Origin: JAGVSR01 sp963825555
GTDB lineage: Bacteria; Pseudomonadota; Alphaproteobacteria; Rhizobiales; Hyphomicrobiaceae
NCBI GenBank assembly: GCA_963825555.1
Contig: CAWGTZ010000015.1
Span: 186,001-250,000 of the forward strand
DNA length: 64,000 nt
Reading direction: 5' to 3'
Numbering within the stretch: the first letter of the stretch is position 1; each line of letters begins with the position of its first letter. A program made the translations under genes and the position numbers. Of the stretch, positions 1-7,720 are shown piece by piece. The notes beneath the pieces were generated by a model, which was given only the letters and a program-made list of their open reading frames with translations, searched no databases and had not been told where the DNA came from.

Positions 1-318
1 TGCCTTGATGCCGAGTGGACCGAATTTCGACAGGGATGGCGCCAGCATTTCTACCGCGCCGAGCTGCAGGGCCTCCAACTCTTCCTTATCTTTGTAGAGT
101 TGGGAGCTTGGGTAGAGTTCGATGCGAACGCGGCCGTTTGTGTAGCGTTCGGCCAGCTCCTTGAAGCGCTCGGCCCCTTTGCTCTTGTGGGCCTGCGGGG
201 CAGCAACATGACTGAATTTTATGACGATGGGCGCATCGGCGGCATCGAGCTGCGCGGGACGCATGGCTAGCAGGACGGACAGGCCAACCGCGGACAGAAT
301 CAGGATCACGCGGTGCAT
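1..318 (-). CDS. TRAP transporter substrate-binding protein, DctP-type (5' part only)
   Basis: The N-terminal 106 codons of a gene that runs off the left edge. It starts with a signal peptide (MHRVILILSAVGLSVLLA, ending near a DAADAP stretch), then has the typical opening of a DctP-family periplasmic receptor: IVIKFSHVAAPQAHKSKGAERFKELAERY. The later segment, SSQLYKDKEELEALQLGAVEM, matches the conserved 'sqlygd.e.leal..G.iem' region of the family. Such proteins capture C4-dicarboxylates or other organic acids in the periplasm and pass them to a DctQM membrane pair, which is not in view. The start ATG is at 316-318. The ligand cannot be told from this part. Confidence 0.85.
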   Translation of the reverse strand, partial: MHRVILILSAVGLSVLLAMRPAQLDAADAPIVIKFSHVAAPQAHKSKGAERFKELAERYTNGRVRIELYPSSQLYKDKEELEALQLGAVEMLAPSLSKFGPLGIKA

Positions 319-567
319 TGAATTTGTCGGTCCGTTTTGGCGCTGTAATACCAGTCCCATCGTCACGCGGAACACGCCGGTGTCAAGTCCTGGCACCCGG
401 TTGCGGGGTCTTACTTTAGGTCTCCTGCCAGTCCTTCATGACGGCGCGTACAAGGCGCAGGACGCGTTTCGTGCGGCGGGAGTCATCAGCCGAGAGGGAC
501 CAGCAGCAACAGCAGAAGCCGGGCTTCTGGGCGAGATGAAGAATCAGCGCGTATTCGTTCTCCCGTC

Positions 568-1509
568 TCATCGCTGCCTGTTTCGCCCTTCTGCCCGATT
601 ACCGGCACCGAGCTCGCCGGCCGTGAGCGCAAAAACCTCGCCGGAGCTGTCTTCGGTATCGAGCCAGAGGAACGGAAGATTGGGATATTCTTCTTCCAGG
701 ATATCGAGTGCAGTGCCGACTTCGACGACCAGTACGCCGTCGCGTTCCAGATACTGCGGTGCATCAGACAGGATGCGCCGGACGAGGTCGAGTCCGTCAT
801 ATCCGCCCGTATGGGCCATGACCGGCTCGGCGCGATACTCGGGTGGAAAATCGGCGATGGCGCCGGCACTGACGTAGGGCGGGTTGGAGAGAATGAGATC
901 GTAGCGCCGGCTGTCAAGGGCTGAGAAGAGGTCGGATTGGTGCAGTGTGATGCGATCCTGAAGGCCGTACTCGGACACGTTGCGCGAGGCGACGGCGAGT
1001 GCGTCGACCGAGAGATCAACAGCGTCGATGACGGCGTTGGGATAGGTGAGAGCGGCCAGGATGGCGAGGCAGCCGGACCCCGTGCACAGATCCAGGACGG
1101 ATGTGACCGTTTCGGGATCGGGGACGACCGTGGTCAGCTCGGTATCGAGCAGTTCGCCTATGTAAGAGCGCGGAACGATCACGCGCTCGTCGACGTAGAA
1201 GCCATGGCCGCGGATGTAGGCCCTATTCACGAGATAGGGTGCAGGTTTGCGTGTCGAGATCCGCGCCTCGAAAAGTGCAGAGATCCGCGTGCGCTCGCCC
1301 TGCGTCAGCCGGCAGTCCAGCCAGGGATCGAGCACGTCGATGGGAAGATCGAGCGCACTGAGAATGAGGAACGCGGCTTCATCCAGGGCTGTGGAGGTGC
1401 CGTGGCCGAAGACGAGATGGGCGGCGCGAAAGCGTGACGTGCCGTACCGCAGCCAATCGCGCACGGTCACGAGTTCACAAATCGCGTTGTTGGAGTCCTC
1501 TAGGGTCAT
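568..1509 (-). CDS. prmB: 50S ribosomal protein L3 N(5)-glutamine methyltransferase PrmB
   Basis: About 313 residues, the usual PrmB length. It is a class I SAM-dependent methyltransferase that methylates a glutamine of ribosomal protein L3. The SAM-binding loop LDLCTGSGCLA lies near residues 139-149 and the catalytic NPPY motif at 209-212, as in the PrmB/PrmC/HemK family. The N-terminus (TVRDWLRYGTSRF) is PrmB-like rather than PrmC-like. The frame is open further upstream, but I chose the ATG at 1507-1509 because a GGGAGAGA Shine-Dalgarno sequence lies about 10 nt before it and the protein then has family length. It follows the transglutaminase gene on the same strand after about 130 nt, so it may have its own promoter. 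Confidence 0.9.
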   Translation of the reverse strand: MTLEDSNNAICELVTVRDWLRYGTSRFRAAHLVFGHGTSTALDEAAFLILSALDLPIDVLDPWLDCRLTQGERTRISALFEARISTRKPAPYLVNRAYIRGHGFYVDERVIVPRSYIGELLDTELTTVVPDPETVTSVLDLCTGSGCLAILAALTYPNAVIDAVDLSVDALAVASRNVSEYGLQDRITLHQSDLFSALDSRRYDLILSNPPYVSAGAIADFPPEYRAEPVMAHTGGYDGLDLVRRILSDAPQYLERDGVLVVEVGTALDILEEEYPNLPFLWLDTEDSSGEVFALTAGELGAGNRAEGRNRQR

Positions 1510-1640
1510 GGCGTGTGCGGTCTCTCCCGGCGCGTAAGGCTCTTCACTTGAGAGCAGAGCCGATTCACCGGCCAGACTAGCGTACTTCTCACAGCGCCTA
1601 CAGGTGCGGGCGCAGTCCTCCGTATCGGGAGAGTTATACG

Positions 1641-2453
1641 CTACTGCTGCTGGGCATCCTGCTGTTGAACTTCCACGACCACGTCGAGGACCTCGTTCTC
1701 CCCACCTTTGCGGGTGCCGCGGATGGGTGCGGCGGTGGCGGCATCGAGCCCGGTGGCGAGGCGCACATAGCGCTCCGTGGGACACATCAGATTGGCCGGA
1801 TCGAAGCCGACCCAGCCGAGTCCCTCCACCCAGGCTTCCGCCCAGGCATGATGGGCGTCGGACGGATCAGGTGTGCCGGCCAGGAAGTAGCCATTCACGT
1901 ACCGGGCTGGGATGCCGAGCAGGCGCGCTCCGGAGATGAAGATGTGGGCATAGTCCTGGCACACGCCCTTGCCATCGGCGAGGGCTTCGGCGGCGTTCGT
2001 GTGGGCATGGGTCGAGCCAATCTCATAGGTGACGGCTTCGCGCACGGCGTGCATGAGCCGATGCAGCTGGTCGAGTGGAACGCCGGTCTTGCATTTCATG
2101 GCGAGATCGCGGATCGCTTCGTCGGGGGCCGTGCGCTGTGTCGCGCGCAGGAAAATGCGCAATGGCGCAGGCTCGGGAAGGCCGCGCGCAACGCCAATGC
2201 GATCCTCGGTCTCGATCACTCCAGTGGCTTCGATAGTGAAGCTGTCGTGATCTTCATTGATGGCCGTTAAATGCACAATGTTGCCGAAGCCGTCCTGGAA
2301 GCGTGCAGCGCGCTCGATGCCTGGTGCGGACAGCGACCAGGACATCACCTTCTGGCCGTCGAATGTGGGTGGAGACAGACGCAGGCTCTCGATTGCATAG
2401 CGCGCCATCGTTTCATATTGGTAGGTGGTCTTGTGCTTGACTGTAAGCAGCAT
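1641..2453 (-). CDS. Transglutaminase-like protein of the ATP-grasp/alpha-E operon
   Basis: 270 residues. An N-terminal bacterial transglutaminase-like beta domain (LLTVKHKTTYQYE) is followed by a transglutaminase-core papain-like fold. The catalytic triad is visible: Cys165 in GKGVCQDYAH, His202 in HHAWAEAWV and Asp218 in GWVGFDPAN. In this family the enzymes are predicted peptidases or amide-bond-forming enzymes; the substrate is unknown. The start ATG at 2451-2453 has a GAGG nearby. It is the third gene of a tight operon with the alpha-E protein (9 nt upstream) and the circularly permuted ATP-grasp protein, which suggests peptide ligation and cleavage in one pathway. A polyglutamine-like tail (VQQQDAQQQ) ends the protein. 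Confidence 0.88.
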   Translation of the reverse strand: MLLTVKHKTTYQYETMARYAIESLRLSPPTFDGQKVMSWSLSAPGIERAARFQDGFGNIVHLTAINEDHDSFTIEATGVIETEDRIGVARGLPEPAPLRIFLRATQRTAPDEAIRDLAMKCKTGVPLDQLHRLMHAVREAVTYEIGSTHAHTNAAEALADGKGVCQDYAHIFISGARLLGIPARYVNGYFLAGTPDPSDAHHAWAEAWVEGLGWVGFDPANLMCPTERYVRLATGLDAATAAPIRGTRKGGENEVLDVVVEVQQQDAQQQ

Positions 2454-2462
2454 GGGCCAACC

Positions 2463-3410
2463 TCAACCGTTGAAATGGTAGGCATCGGAGATCTGCTGTC
2501 CGACGCGGTTGTTGCGGGCGATGAAGTCAATCAGGAACTCGTGCAGCCCCGACTGGAAGATGGTGTCGATCTCGCCTTCGTCGAGCATCGCGACCGTTTC
2601 CTTGACGGCGGGAACGCAGTCCTCCGTCTGACCGTATGTGCGCTGCAGGCCTCGTACCGCTTCGTCGAGCTCCAAGTAGCATGACTTCAAAGACCGGGGC
2701 ATCTCTGCGTTGAGGATAAGATAATCGGCGATGTTCCAGGGTTTGTAGCTGTCCTTGTATACCCAGCGATAGCTGCGATGCGCGGAGACTGATCGCAGAA
2801 TGGATGCCCATTGCAGGTTGTCGACGCTGGAGCCGATCATTTCGTAGCTTGGCAGCAGTACGTAATATTTTACATCGAGAATGCGCGCCGTGTTGTCGGC
2901 CCGCTCGACGAAGGTTCCAAGCTGGCTGAAGTAGTAGGTGTCGTTGCGAAGGATAGTGTTGAGCAGGGCGCCGCGATAGGCCGCCGAGCGCTCCTTGATC
3001 CAGTCGAGAAGGCCGGGCAGGCGGTCGGAGGTGATGTCGCGGGGGTTGATTGCCTCCATGTCCAGCCATGCGGAGTTAAGGCTCGTCCACATCTCGCGCG
3101 TGATCGCGGTGCGCTGCGCGCGAGCATTGCGCCGAGCGGTGGCAATGCAGGAGCGGATACTCGAAGAATTGTCGGCGCTGAACAAAAGGTAGTTGATGAC
3201 GTCGCTCGTATTGAGCGTCTCGTGACGTTCCAGGTAGCCTTCTTCGCAGCCTGCACTCTGTAGAGTAGAGCGCCATTCTTCATTATAGCCTTCCCCCTCG
3301 CGCGGAAGAAGGGCGATGCGGTAGCCGACTTCGATCAGGCGCGCCATGTTTTCCGCGCGCTCCAGGTAGCGAGAGAGCCAGAACAGATCATTCGCTGTGC
3401 GGCCGAGCAT
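2463..3410 (-). CDS. Alpha-E domain protein (DUF403)
   Basis: 315 residues, all-helical, matching the alpha-E family. The opening MLGRTANDLFWLSRYLERAENMARLIEV is diagnostic. Alpha-E proteins almost always sit beside circularly permuted ATP-grasp ligases and transglutaminase-like proteases, as here, and are thought to help make or process peptide-like products; no biochemical activity is settled. It lies 41 nt after the ATP-grasp gene and 9 nt before the transglutaminase gene, so the three are very probably co-transcribed. No signal peptide is visible, which fits a cytoplasmic location. Confidence 0.88.
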   Translation of the reverse strand: MLGRTANDLFWLSRYLERAENMARLIEVGYRIALLPREGEGYNEEWRSTLQSAGCEEGYLERHETLNTSDVINYLLFSADNSSSIRSCIATARRNARAQRTAITREMWTSLNSAWLDMEAINPRDITSDRLPGLLDWIKERSAAYRGALLNTILRNDTYYFSQLGTFVERADNTARILDVKYYVLLPSYEMIGSSVDNLQWASILRSVSAHRSYRWVYKDSYKPWNIADYLILNAEMPRSLKSCYLELDEAVRGLQRTYGQTEDCVPAVKETVAMLDEGEIDTIFQSGLHEFLIDFIARNNRVGQQISDAYHFNG

Positions 3411-3451
3411 GGGGTATGGGCGTCCTTTTCGAGTTCAATGATAGCGGGTGG

Positions 3452-4867
3452 TCAATCCTGCAGAATCCAGGTGTCCTTGGTGCCGCCCCCCTGGCTGGAA
3501 TTGACAACAAGCGAACCGTCGCGAAGCGCGACGCGGGTCAGTCCTCCGGGAACGAGACGAATGCGGTCGCCCACGAGAACGAAGGGGCGCAGATCCAGGT
3601 GGCGCGGGGCAACGCCGGAGTCGACGAGCGTGGGACAGGTTGAGAGCGCGAGGGTCGGCTGCGCGATGTAGTTGGCGGGGTTGGCTTTCAGCTTGGCGCG
3701 GAAGGCCTCGATCTCGGCGGCAGAGGCCGCTGGTCCGACGAGCATGCCATAGCCGCCAGAGCCGTGTACCTCTTTCACGACGAGGTCCTTGAGATTGTCG
3801 AGGACATAGGCCAGGTCGTTGGGGTCGCGGCAGTTTCGTGTCGGCACGTTGTTCAGGATCGGCGGTGCCCCGGTGTAGAATTTCACGATCTCTGGGATGT
3901 AGCTGTAGATCGCCTTGTCATCGGCGATGCCGGCGCCAGGAGCGTTGACGATCGTAACCTTGCCGGCGCGATAAACGTCGAAGAGGCCGGGCACGCCCAG
4001 AAGCGAGTTCGGCTCGAAGACGAGCGGATCGAGGAAATCGTCATCGATGCGGCGGTAGAGGACGTCCACCTGACGCAGGCCCTGCGTCGTCTTCATGAAC
4101 AGCGCGCCATCCAAGACGACGAGATCGTGGCCCTCGACGAGTTCAATCCCCATCTGGTCCGCGAGGAACGAGTGCTCGAAGTATGCGCTGTTGTAGATTC
4201 CGGGGGTGAGGAGCGCGATGGTGGGATCGCGGTCCAGATTTTTGGCTGCCACGCTCTCCAATGTGAGGAGAAGATTGTCGGGGTAATTCTCTATGGGGGC
4301 GACACGGTTCTTGGCAAAAAGGTCCGGGAACATGTGCATCATCGTCTCGCGGTTCTCCAGCATGTAGGAGACGCCAGACGGTGTGCGCGTGTTGTCCTCA
4401 AGGACGTAGAAGTCGTTCGGTCCGGTTCGGACGATGTCGATGCCGATGATGTGGGAGTAGATCCGCAAAGGTGGATCTACGCCGATCATTTCGGGGACGA
4501 AGGCGCTGTTCTGGACGACGAGTTCTGCCGGGATGCGCCCGGCGCGGAGGATTTCCTGGCGGTGGTAGATGTCGTGCATGAAAGCGTTGAGGGCCTTCAC
4601 GCGCTGCTCTATGCCCGCTGCCAATCGCCTCCACTCGGACGCAGAAATGATACGGGGCAGAATATCGAAGGGTATGAGGCGCTCGGCGGCCTGGCCATCG
4701 CCATAGACGGCGAAGGTGATGCCAGTGCGCCGGAACAGAGCCTCGGCCTCCGTCCGCTTCTGTTTCAGATCTTCGATACGTTGGGCTCCGAGCCATTCGG
4801 CGACGGCGCGGTAGGGCTCCCTCACCCCTCCCCCAAAGCCATTCATCTCATCGAAGGCTTGTGACAC
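3452..4867 (-). CDS. Circularly permuted type 2 ATP-grasp protein
   Basis: 471 residues and the first gene of the operon. It matches the circularly permuted ATP-grasp proteins (DUF404/DUF407): conserved stretches include GVDPPLRIYSHIIGIDIVR, EDNTRTPSGVSYMLENRE, LLTPGIYNSAYFEHSFLA and VVKEVHGSGGYGMLVGP. ATP-grasp enzymes form amide bonds through acyl-phosphate intermediates, so a peptide ligase role is expected; the substrate is unknown. The start is a GTG at 4865-4867, with AAAGGA about 8 nt upstream. The upstream 360 nt is AT-rich and holds palindromes, probably the operon's promoter. An Anbu-type proteasome gene, often found with this cluster, is not in the immediate neighbourhood. Confidence 0.88.
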   Translation of the reverse strand: MSQAFDEMNGFGGGVREPYRAVAEWLGAQRIEDLKQKRTEAEALFRRTGITFAVYGDGQAAERLIPFDILPRIISASEWRRLAAGIEQRVKALNAFMHDIYHRQEILRAGRIPAELVVQNSAFVPEMIGVDPPLRIYSHIIGIDIVRTGPNDFYVLEDNTRTPSGVSYMLENRETMMHMFPDLFAKNRVAPIENYPDNLLLTLESVAAKNLDRDPTIALLTPGIYNSAYFEHSFLADQMGIELVEGHDLVVLDGALFMKTTQGLRQVDVLYRRIDDDFLDPLVFEPNSLLGVPGLFDVYRAGKVTIVNAPGAGIADDKAIYSYIPEIVKFYTGAPPILNNVPTRNCRDPNDLAYVLDNLKDLVVKEVHGSGGYGMLVGPAASAAEIEAFRAKLKANPANYIAQPTLALSTCPTLVDSGVAPRHLDLRPFVLVGDRIRLVPGGLTRVALRDGSLVVNSSQGGGTKDTWILQD

Positions 4868-5225
4868 GTGGGTCCTTTCCCTGCATTTGAGACGGTTCTC
4901 GAATTTCTAGGCGCAAAAGATGGGCCAACATAAAAAGCAATTTATATCATAGGCTTAGCAATAAGACGCCGCCAAATTTGGCAGTCTGCGAGGCGGCTTG
5001 TGCACAAATATTATGCTATTTGCCAAAAGTCTGAAAAGTGCCCGAAGTTTGGGCGTTCAGGCGAGCAGCCTCTTGAGGCATGACGAAAGCGTCGGGGTGT
5101 GGCCCTCAGGTCCAATCCGTCCCCGTCTGAGTGGGGCATGATAACCAGGATATGCGCCCTGCGGACCGGTCGGGCGTGCTCAAGGTGGGTTGTGGCATGT
5201 GATGGTTGTACGAGGCTCCGGCTCG
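4868..5225. promoter_or_regulatory. Divergent intergenic region with palindromes
   Basis: About 360 nt between the ATP-grasp operon (leftward) and the membrane hydrolase gene (rightward). Its first 150 nt is clearly AT-richer than its surroundings. It contains the perfect 12-nt palindrome GCCAAATTTGGC at 4971-4982, with GCCGCC and GGCGGC around it, and the near-palindrome GCCCGAAGTTTGGGC some 60 nt further on. No convincing gene is present. I infer promoters for both flanking units and possibly a repressor site, but cannot assign exact -35/-10 boxes. Confidence 0.4.
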
Positions 5226-7253
5226 ATGGCGACGACTGATGGGGGGCCTGGCGCACGAGGTCCTGAGCGGGTGGGTGTCATCGTCATCCACGGCGTCGGC
5301 GAGGCCGAGGCCGGCTGGATCAACGAAGACTTGATTCCTCGCATCGAGTTGCACCCCGACAGTCCAGCGTTCCAGCCCTACAGCGAGGTCTATGAACTTC
5401 CCGACCGGGGCCGGAACCGGCCCGGCCGAATGTTCAAGGCCTATGTCCGGCGGGGCCAGTCGGTAGCGGGGAACGCTGTCGCGGTTCTTGAACTGACCTG
5501 GGCCGATCTCTCTCGCATCGGCACTGGAACGCTCGCGACCGGACTGGCCATGCTCAAGCTCTTCTACGAAGCGCCGCAGGTCCTTGGCGATTGCTTTCTC
5601 GACAAGTCGCGCAATGCGTTTCCGAATGCGATCGCGGGGCTCATGCGGCTGGCCAATTGGATCCTGCGCTGGCCAATCACCGGGCTCAATATCGTAGCGC
5701 TCGTTTGCGCGGTGGCTCTGCTCGCGCGCCAGCGTCTTATCGACGTGGGAGAGGTGAGGTCGTTCCTAACGCTCGAGCTTGCAGATGTGATGGTGGGCCT
5801 TCTGGCGCTGCTTGCCATCCTATCACTCCTGTTCGCGCGCTGGCGCGTTCATCGCGATATCGCGCTGACCGACATCGGCATGTCGACAATGGTGTTTGCG
5901 GTCGTATCGGCGGCAGCAATACTTCTGATTCAGCACTTCATTGCGCCGGAGGTGCTCGCCAATCCTGCTATCTATCTGATGGCGGCCGGTGTAGCGATCT
6001 TCGCGTTCTGGTTTATCTGGAACTACGCCATGTTGGCCGCGATCCTGATTCTGGGGGCGCTGGCGATACAGCAGCTCTTTCCAGGCCGGAAGACGACACG
6101 CGTGCCGCTCATCCGTCCGGCCGCTGCCGTGAGCCTGAGCGTGGCGCAGGGCATGATTTACAAGATCGTCATCGCGCTCCTGTGGATCTTCATTTTCGTG
6201 ACGCTAGACTTCAACGAGCGGACAGAAGCCGCCTGCCTTCACGATCCATATCAGGCTTGCAGCTATCTGGCCGATGTGCAGCGTGATCTTGTCGGTATCG
6301 TTGTATTCAACCTGATCATGGTGGCGGTGCTCGGGGTCGCGTTCTTCCTGGTCGCCATGGTTCGCGCGTTTCTGAGGGTGCCGGGGCGGCGGATGCGATC
6401 GCTAGCCCGGTTCTGGATGCCGCGCATGGTGGTGAGCCCCCTCGTCATATTCATCATGCTGGCCGGGACGATATTCAACCTCATCATCTTTTATTGGCGT
6501 TCCTACATCCCCGTCGACCTTTACCAGCAGGTCGATGTCCGGCTTCTGCCCTGGCGGGACGTAGTGGGATATATGCTGGGTGGCGGGTCTGCCCTGACGG
6601 TGGCGTTCCAAGTTTTCAGGGCCCTGCAACATGCTTCGCGCGGTATCCTGCATATCGTGCGGGATCTTGTGGACCACCAGTTTACCCCGCGCTTTACGTT
6701 TTCGCGCTATCTGCTGCCCAACCCGGCTCGAGACGTCGACGGCCATCCCCGCCGGGCTCGCATCGAAAGCCGGCTGGATGTGCTGCTCAAGGAGATCGTG
6801 GATCGAGAACAGTTCGACCGGCTCGTTTTCGTAGCGCACAGCCAGGGCAGCGTGATCCTTCACGACTACCTGAGCACCAATCACGATGAGGAGGCAATCC
6901 GTACCGCCAAGTCGGTCCACGTGCTGACTTTGGGCTCGCCGCTGACGCATCTCTATCAGTACTATTTCGCGAAATACGAGGCGAAGAGCGCGGCGCCGGA
7001 GGCACTCAACCCGCGGCTGACATCGTGGACGAACCTTTGGCGGGTGGATGATCCGATCGGGAACCGCATTAAGTTGTTCGATGGAAATTTCATACGCAAC
7101 GAGCCGCTGCGGCCGGGCGGTCACGTCGACTACTGGAAAGAGCCGGAGGTGGTGAGTACCATCCTGAATCTGATCGACGACCGTCCAGCAGCAATCGACG
7201 GAGAAGCGCAAATGGCAGACGCGGATGCCGCTCAGAGCACCGCGCTGCGATAA
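5226..7253 (+). CDS. Multi-span membrane protein with split alpha/beta-hydrolase (lipase-like) domain
   Basis: About 675 residues. The N-terminus carries GVIVIHGVGE (His22), an oxyanion-hole-like HGxG segment of alpha/beta hydrolases. A long central part of roughly eight hydrophobic spans follows (residues about 140-450). The C-terminal part returns to the hydrolase fold, with the nucleophile elbow FVAHSQGSV (Ser539) and a late His in GGHVDYW (His633). I read this as one serine hydrolase domain interrupted by a membrane domain, acting at the inner membrane; the substrate is unknown. The frame is open from a TTG at 5190 and an ATG at 5202. I prefer the ATG at 5226 because of GAGG about 11 nt upstream. 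The 3' end overlaps the convergent MoaD-like gene by 22 nt. Confidence 0.7.
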   Translation: MATTDGGPGARGPERVGVIVIHGVGEAEAGWINEDLIPRIELHPDSPAFQPYSEVYELPDRGRNRPGRMFKAYVRRGQSVAGNAVAVLELTWADLSRIGTGTLATGLAMLKLFYEAPQVLGDCFLDKSRNAFPNAIAGLMRLANWILRWPITGLNIVALVCAVALLARQRLIDVGEVRSFLTLELADVMVGLLALLAILSLLFARWRVHRDIALTDIGMSTMVFAVVSAAAILLIQHFIAPEVLANPAIYLMAAGVAIFAFWFIWNYAMLAAILILGALAIQQLFPGRKTTRVPLIRPAAAVSLSVAQGMIYKIVIALLWIFIFVTLDFNERTEAACLHDPYQACSYLADVQRDLVGIVVFNLIMVAVLGVAFFLVAMVRAFLRVPGRRMRSLARFWMPRMVVSPLVIFIMLAGTIFNLIIFYWRSYIPVDLYQQVDVRLLPWRDVVGYMLGGGSALTVAFQVFRALQHASRGILHIVRDLVDHQFTPRFTFSRYLLPNPARDVDGHPRRARIESRLDVLLKEIVDREQFDRLVFVAHSQGSVILHDYLSTNHDEEAIRTAKSVHVLTLGSPLTHLYQYYFAKYEAKSAAPEALNPRLTSWTNLWRVDDPIGNRIKLFDGNFIRNEPLRPGGHVDYWKEPEVVSTILNLIDDRPAAIDGEAQMADADAAQSTALR

Positions 7254-7582
7254 CCCGGAATATCCGGCATGGGCCCTGTAAAGGCGATGACGTCGCCGTC
7301 GCTCAATGACGCGCCAAGATCGAAGGCCCGGCCTGTGTAACTGCCGGGGTTCATGTCGCGGCCGTTACACAGAATGCGCGAGATTCCGCCAATGGGGAGC
7401 CCATAGCGCTCGACGAGATCGCCGACCGTCGTGTCCGGAGGAATCTCGATACGTTCCGCGAATCGGGGGCTGTCCGTGTATTTGGTGAGGCTCGTGAAGA
7501 AGCGCACCTCGATCGAGATGGTGTCCGCCGGCTGGGCTGCTGTAGCCGATGCAAACTGGATGTGGCGATCGATGGCCGTCAT
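7232..7582 (-). CDS. MoaD/ThiS-family beta-grasp protein
   Basis: 116 residues. After a variable N-terminal tail of about 22 residues it has the ubiquitin-like pattern of MoaD/ThiS: ISIEVRFFTSLTKY, a PPDTTVGDLVERYGLP helix and a final LSDGDVIAFTGP strand. It ends in GYRSAVL, so the C-terminal Gly-Gly needed for thiocarboxylate formation in MoaD and ThiS is absent. A classical sulfur-carrier role is therefore doubtful. The ATG at 7580-7582 is the obvious start. It lies downstream of formate-tetrahydrofolate ligase on the same strand, but a strong hairpin separates the two. The function is unknown. Confidence 0.7.
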   Translation of the reverse strand: MTAIDRHIQFASATAAQPADTISIEVRFFTSLTKYTDSPRFAERIEIPPDTTVGDLVERYGLPIGGISRILCNGRDMNPGSYTGRAFDLGASLSDGDVIAFTGPMPDIPGYRSAVL

Positions 7583-7644
7583 TGCACGTTAGCTCCGCTT
7601 TTCTCAAAGCGAGGCAATCGTCCAATTCGCCGTCGCAGACAATT

Positions 7645-7683
7645 CCTCGAAAGTACAACGGGCGCCGGAATAATCCGGCGCCC
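7645..7683 (-). terminator. Probable terminator of formate-tetrahydrofolate ligase
   Basis: A perfect 10-bp stem, GGGCGCCGGA/TCCGGCGCCC, with a 4-nt loop lies at 7660-7683. It is 37 nt past the stop codon of the ligase gene. On the minus strand the stem is followed by GTTGTACTTT, only a weak U-tract. A Rho-independent or structure-assisted terminator is likely. Confidence 0.55.
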
Positions 7684-7720
7684 GATGCAGGTCAGAATTG
7701 CAGGTTCGCAAGAAGCCTGA

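Noticed and set aside
1510..1785. Upstream extension of prmB by 92 codons
   Set aside because: It overlaps the end of the transglutaminase gene, is Arg/Cys-rich shadow sequence, and the internal ATG at 1507-1509 has a good ribosome-binding site.
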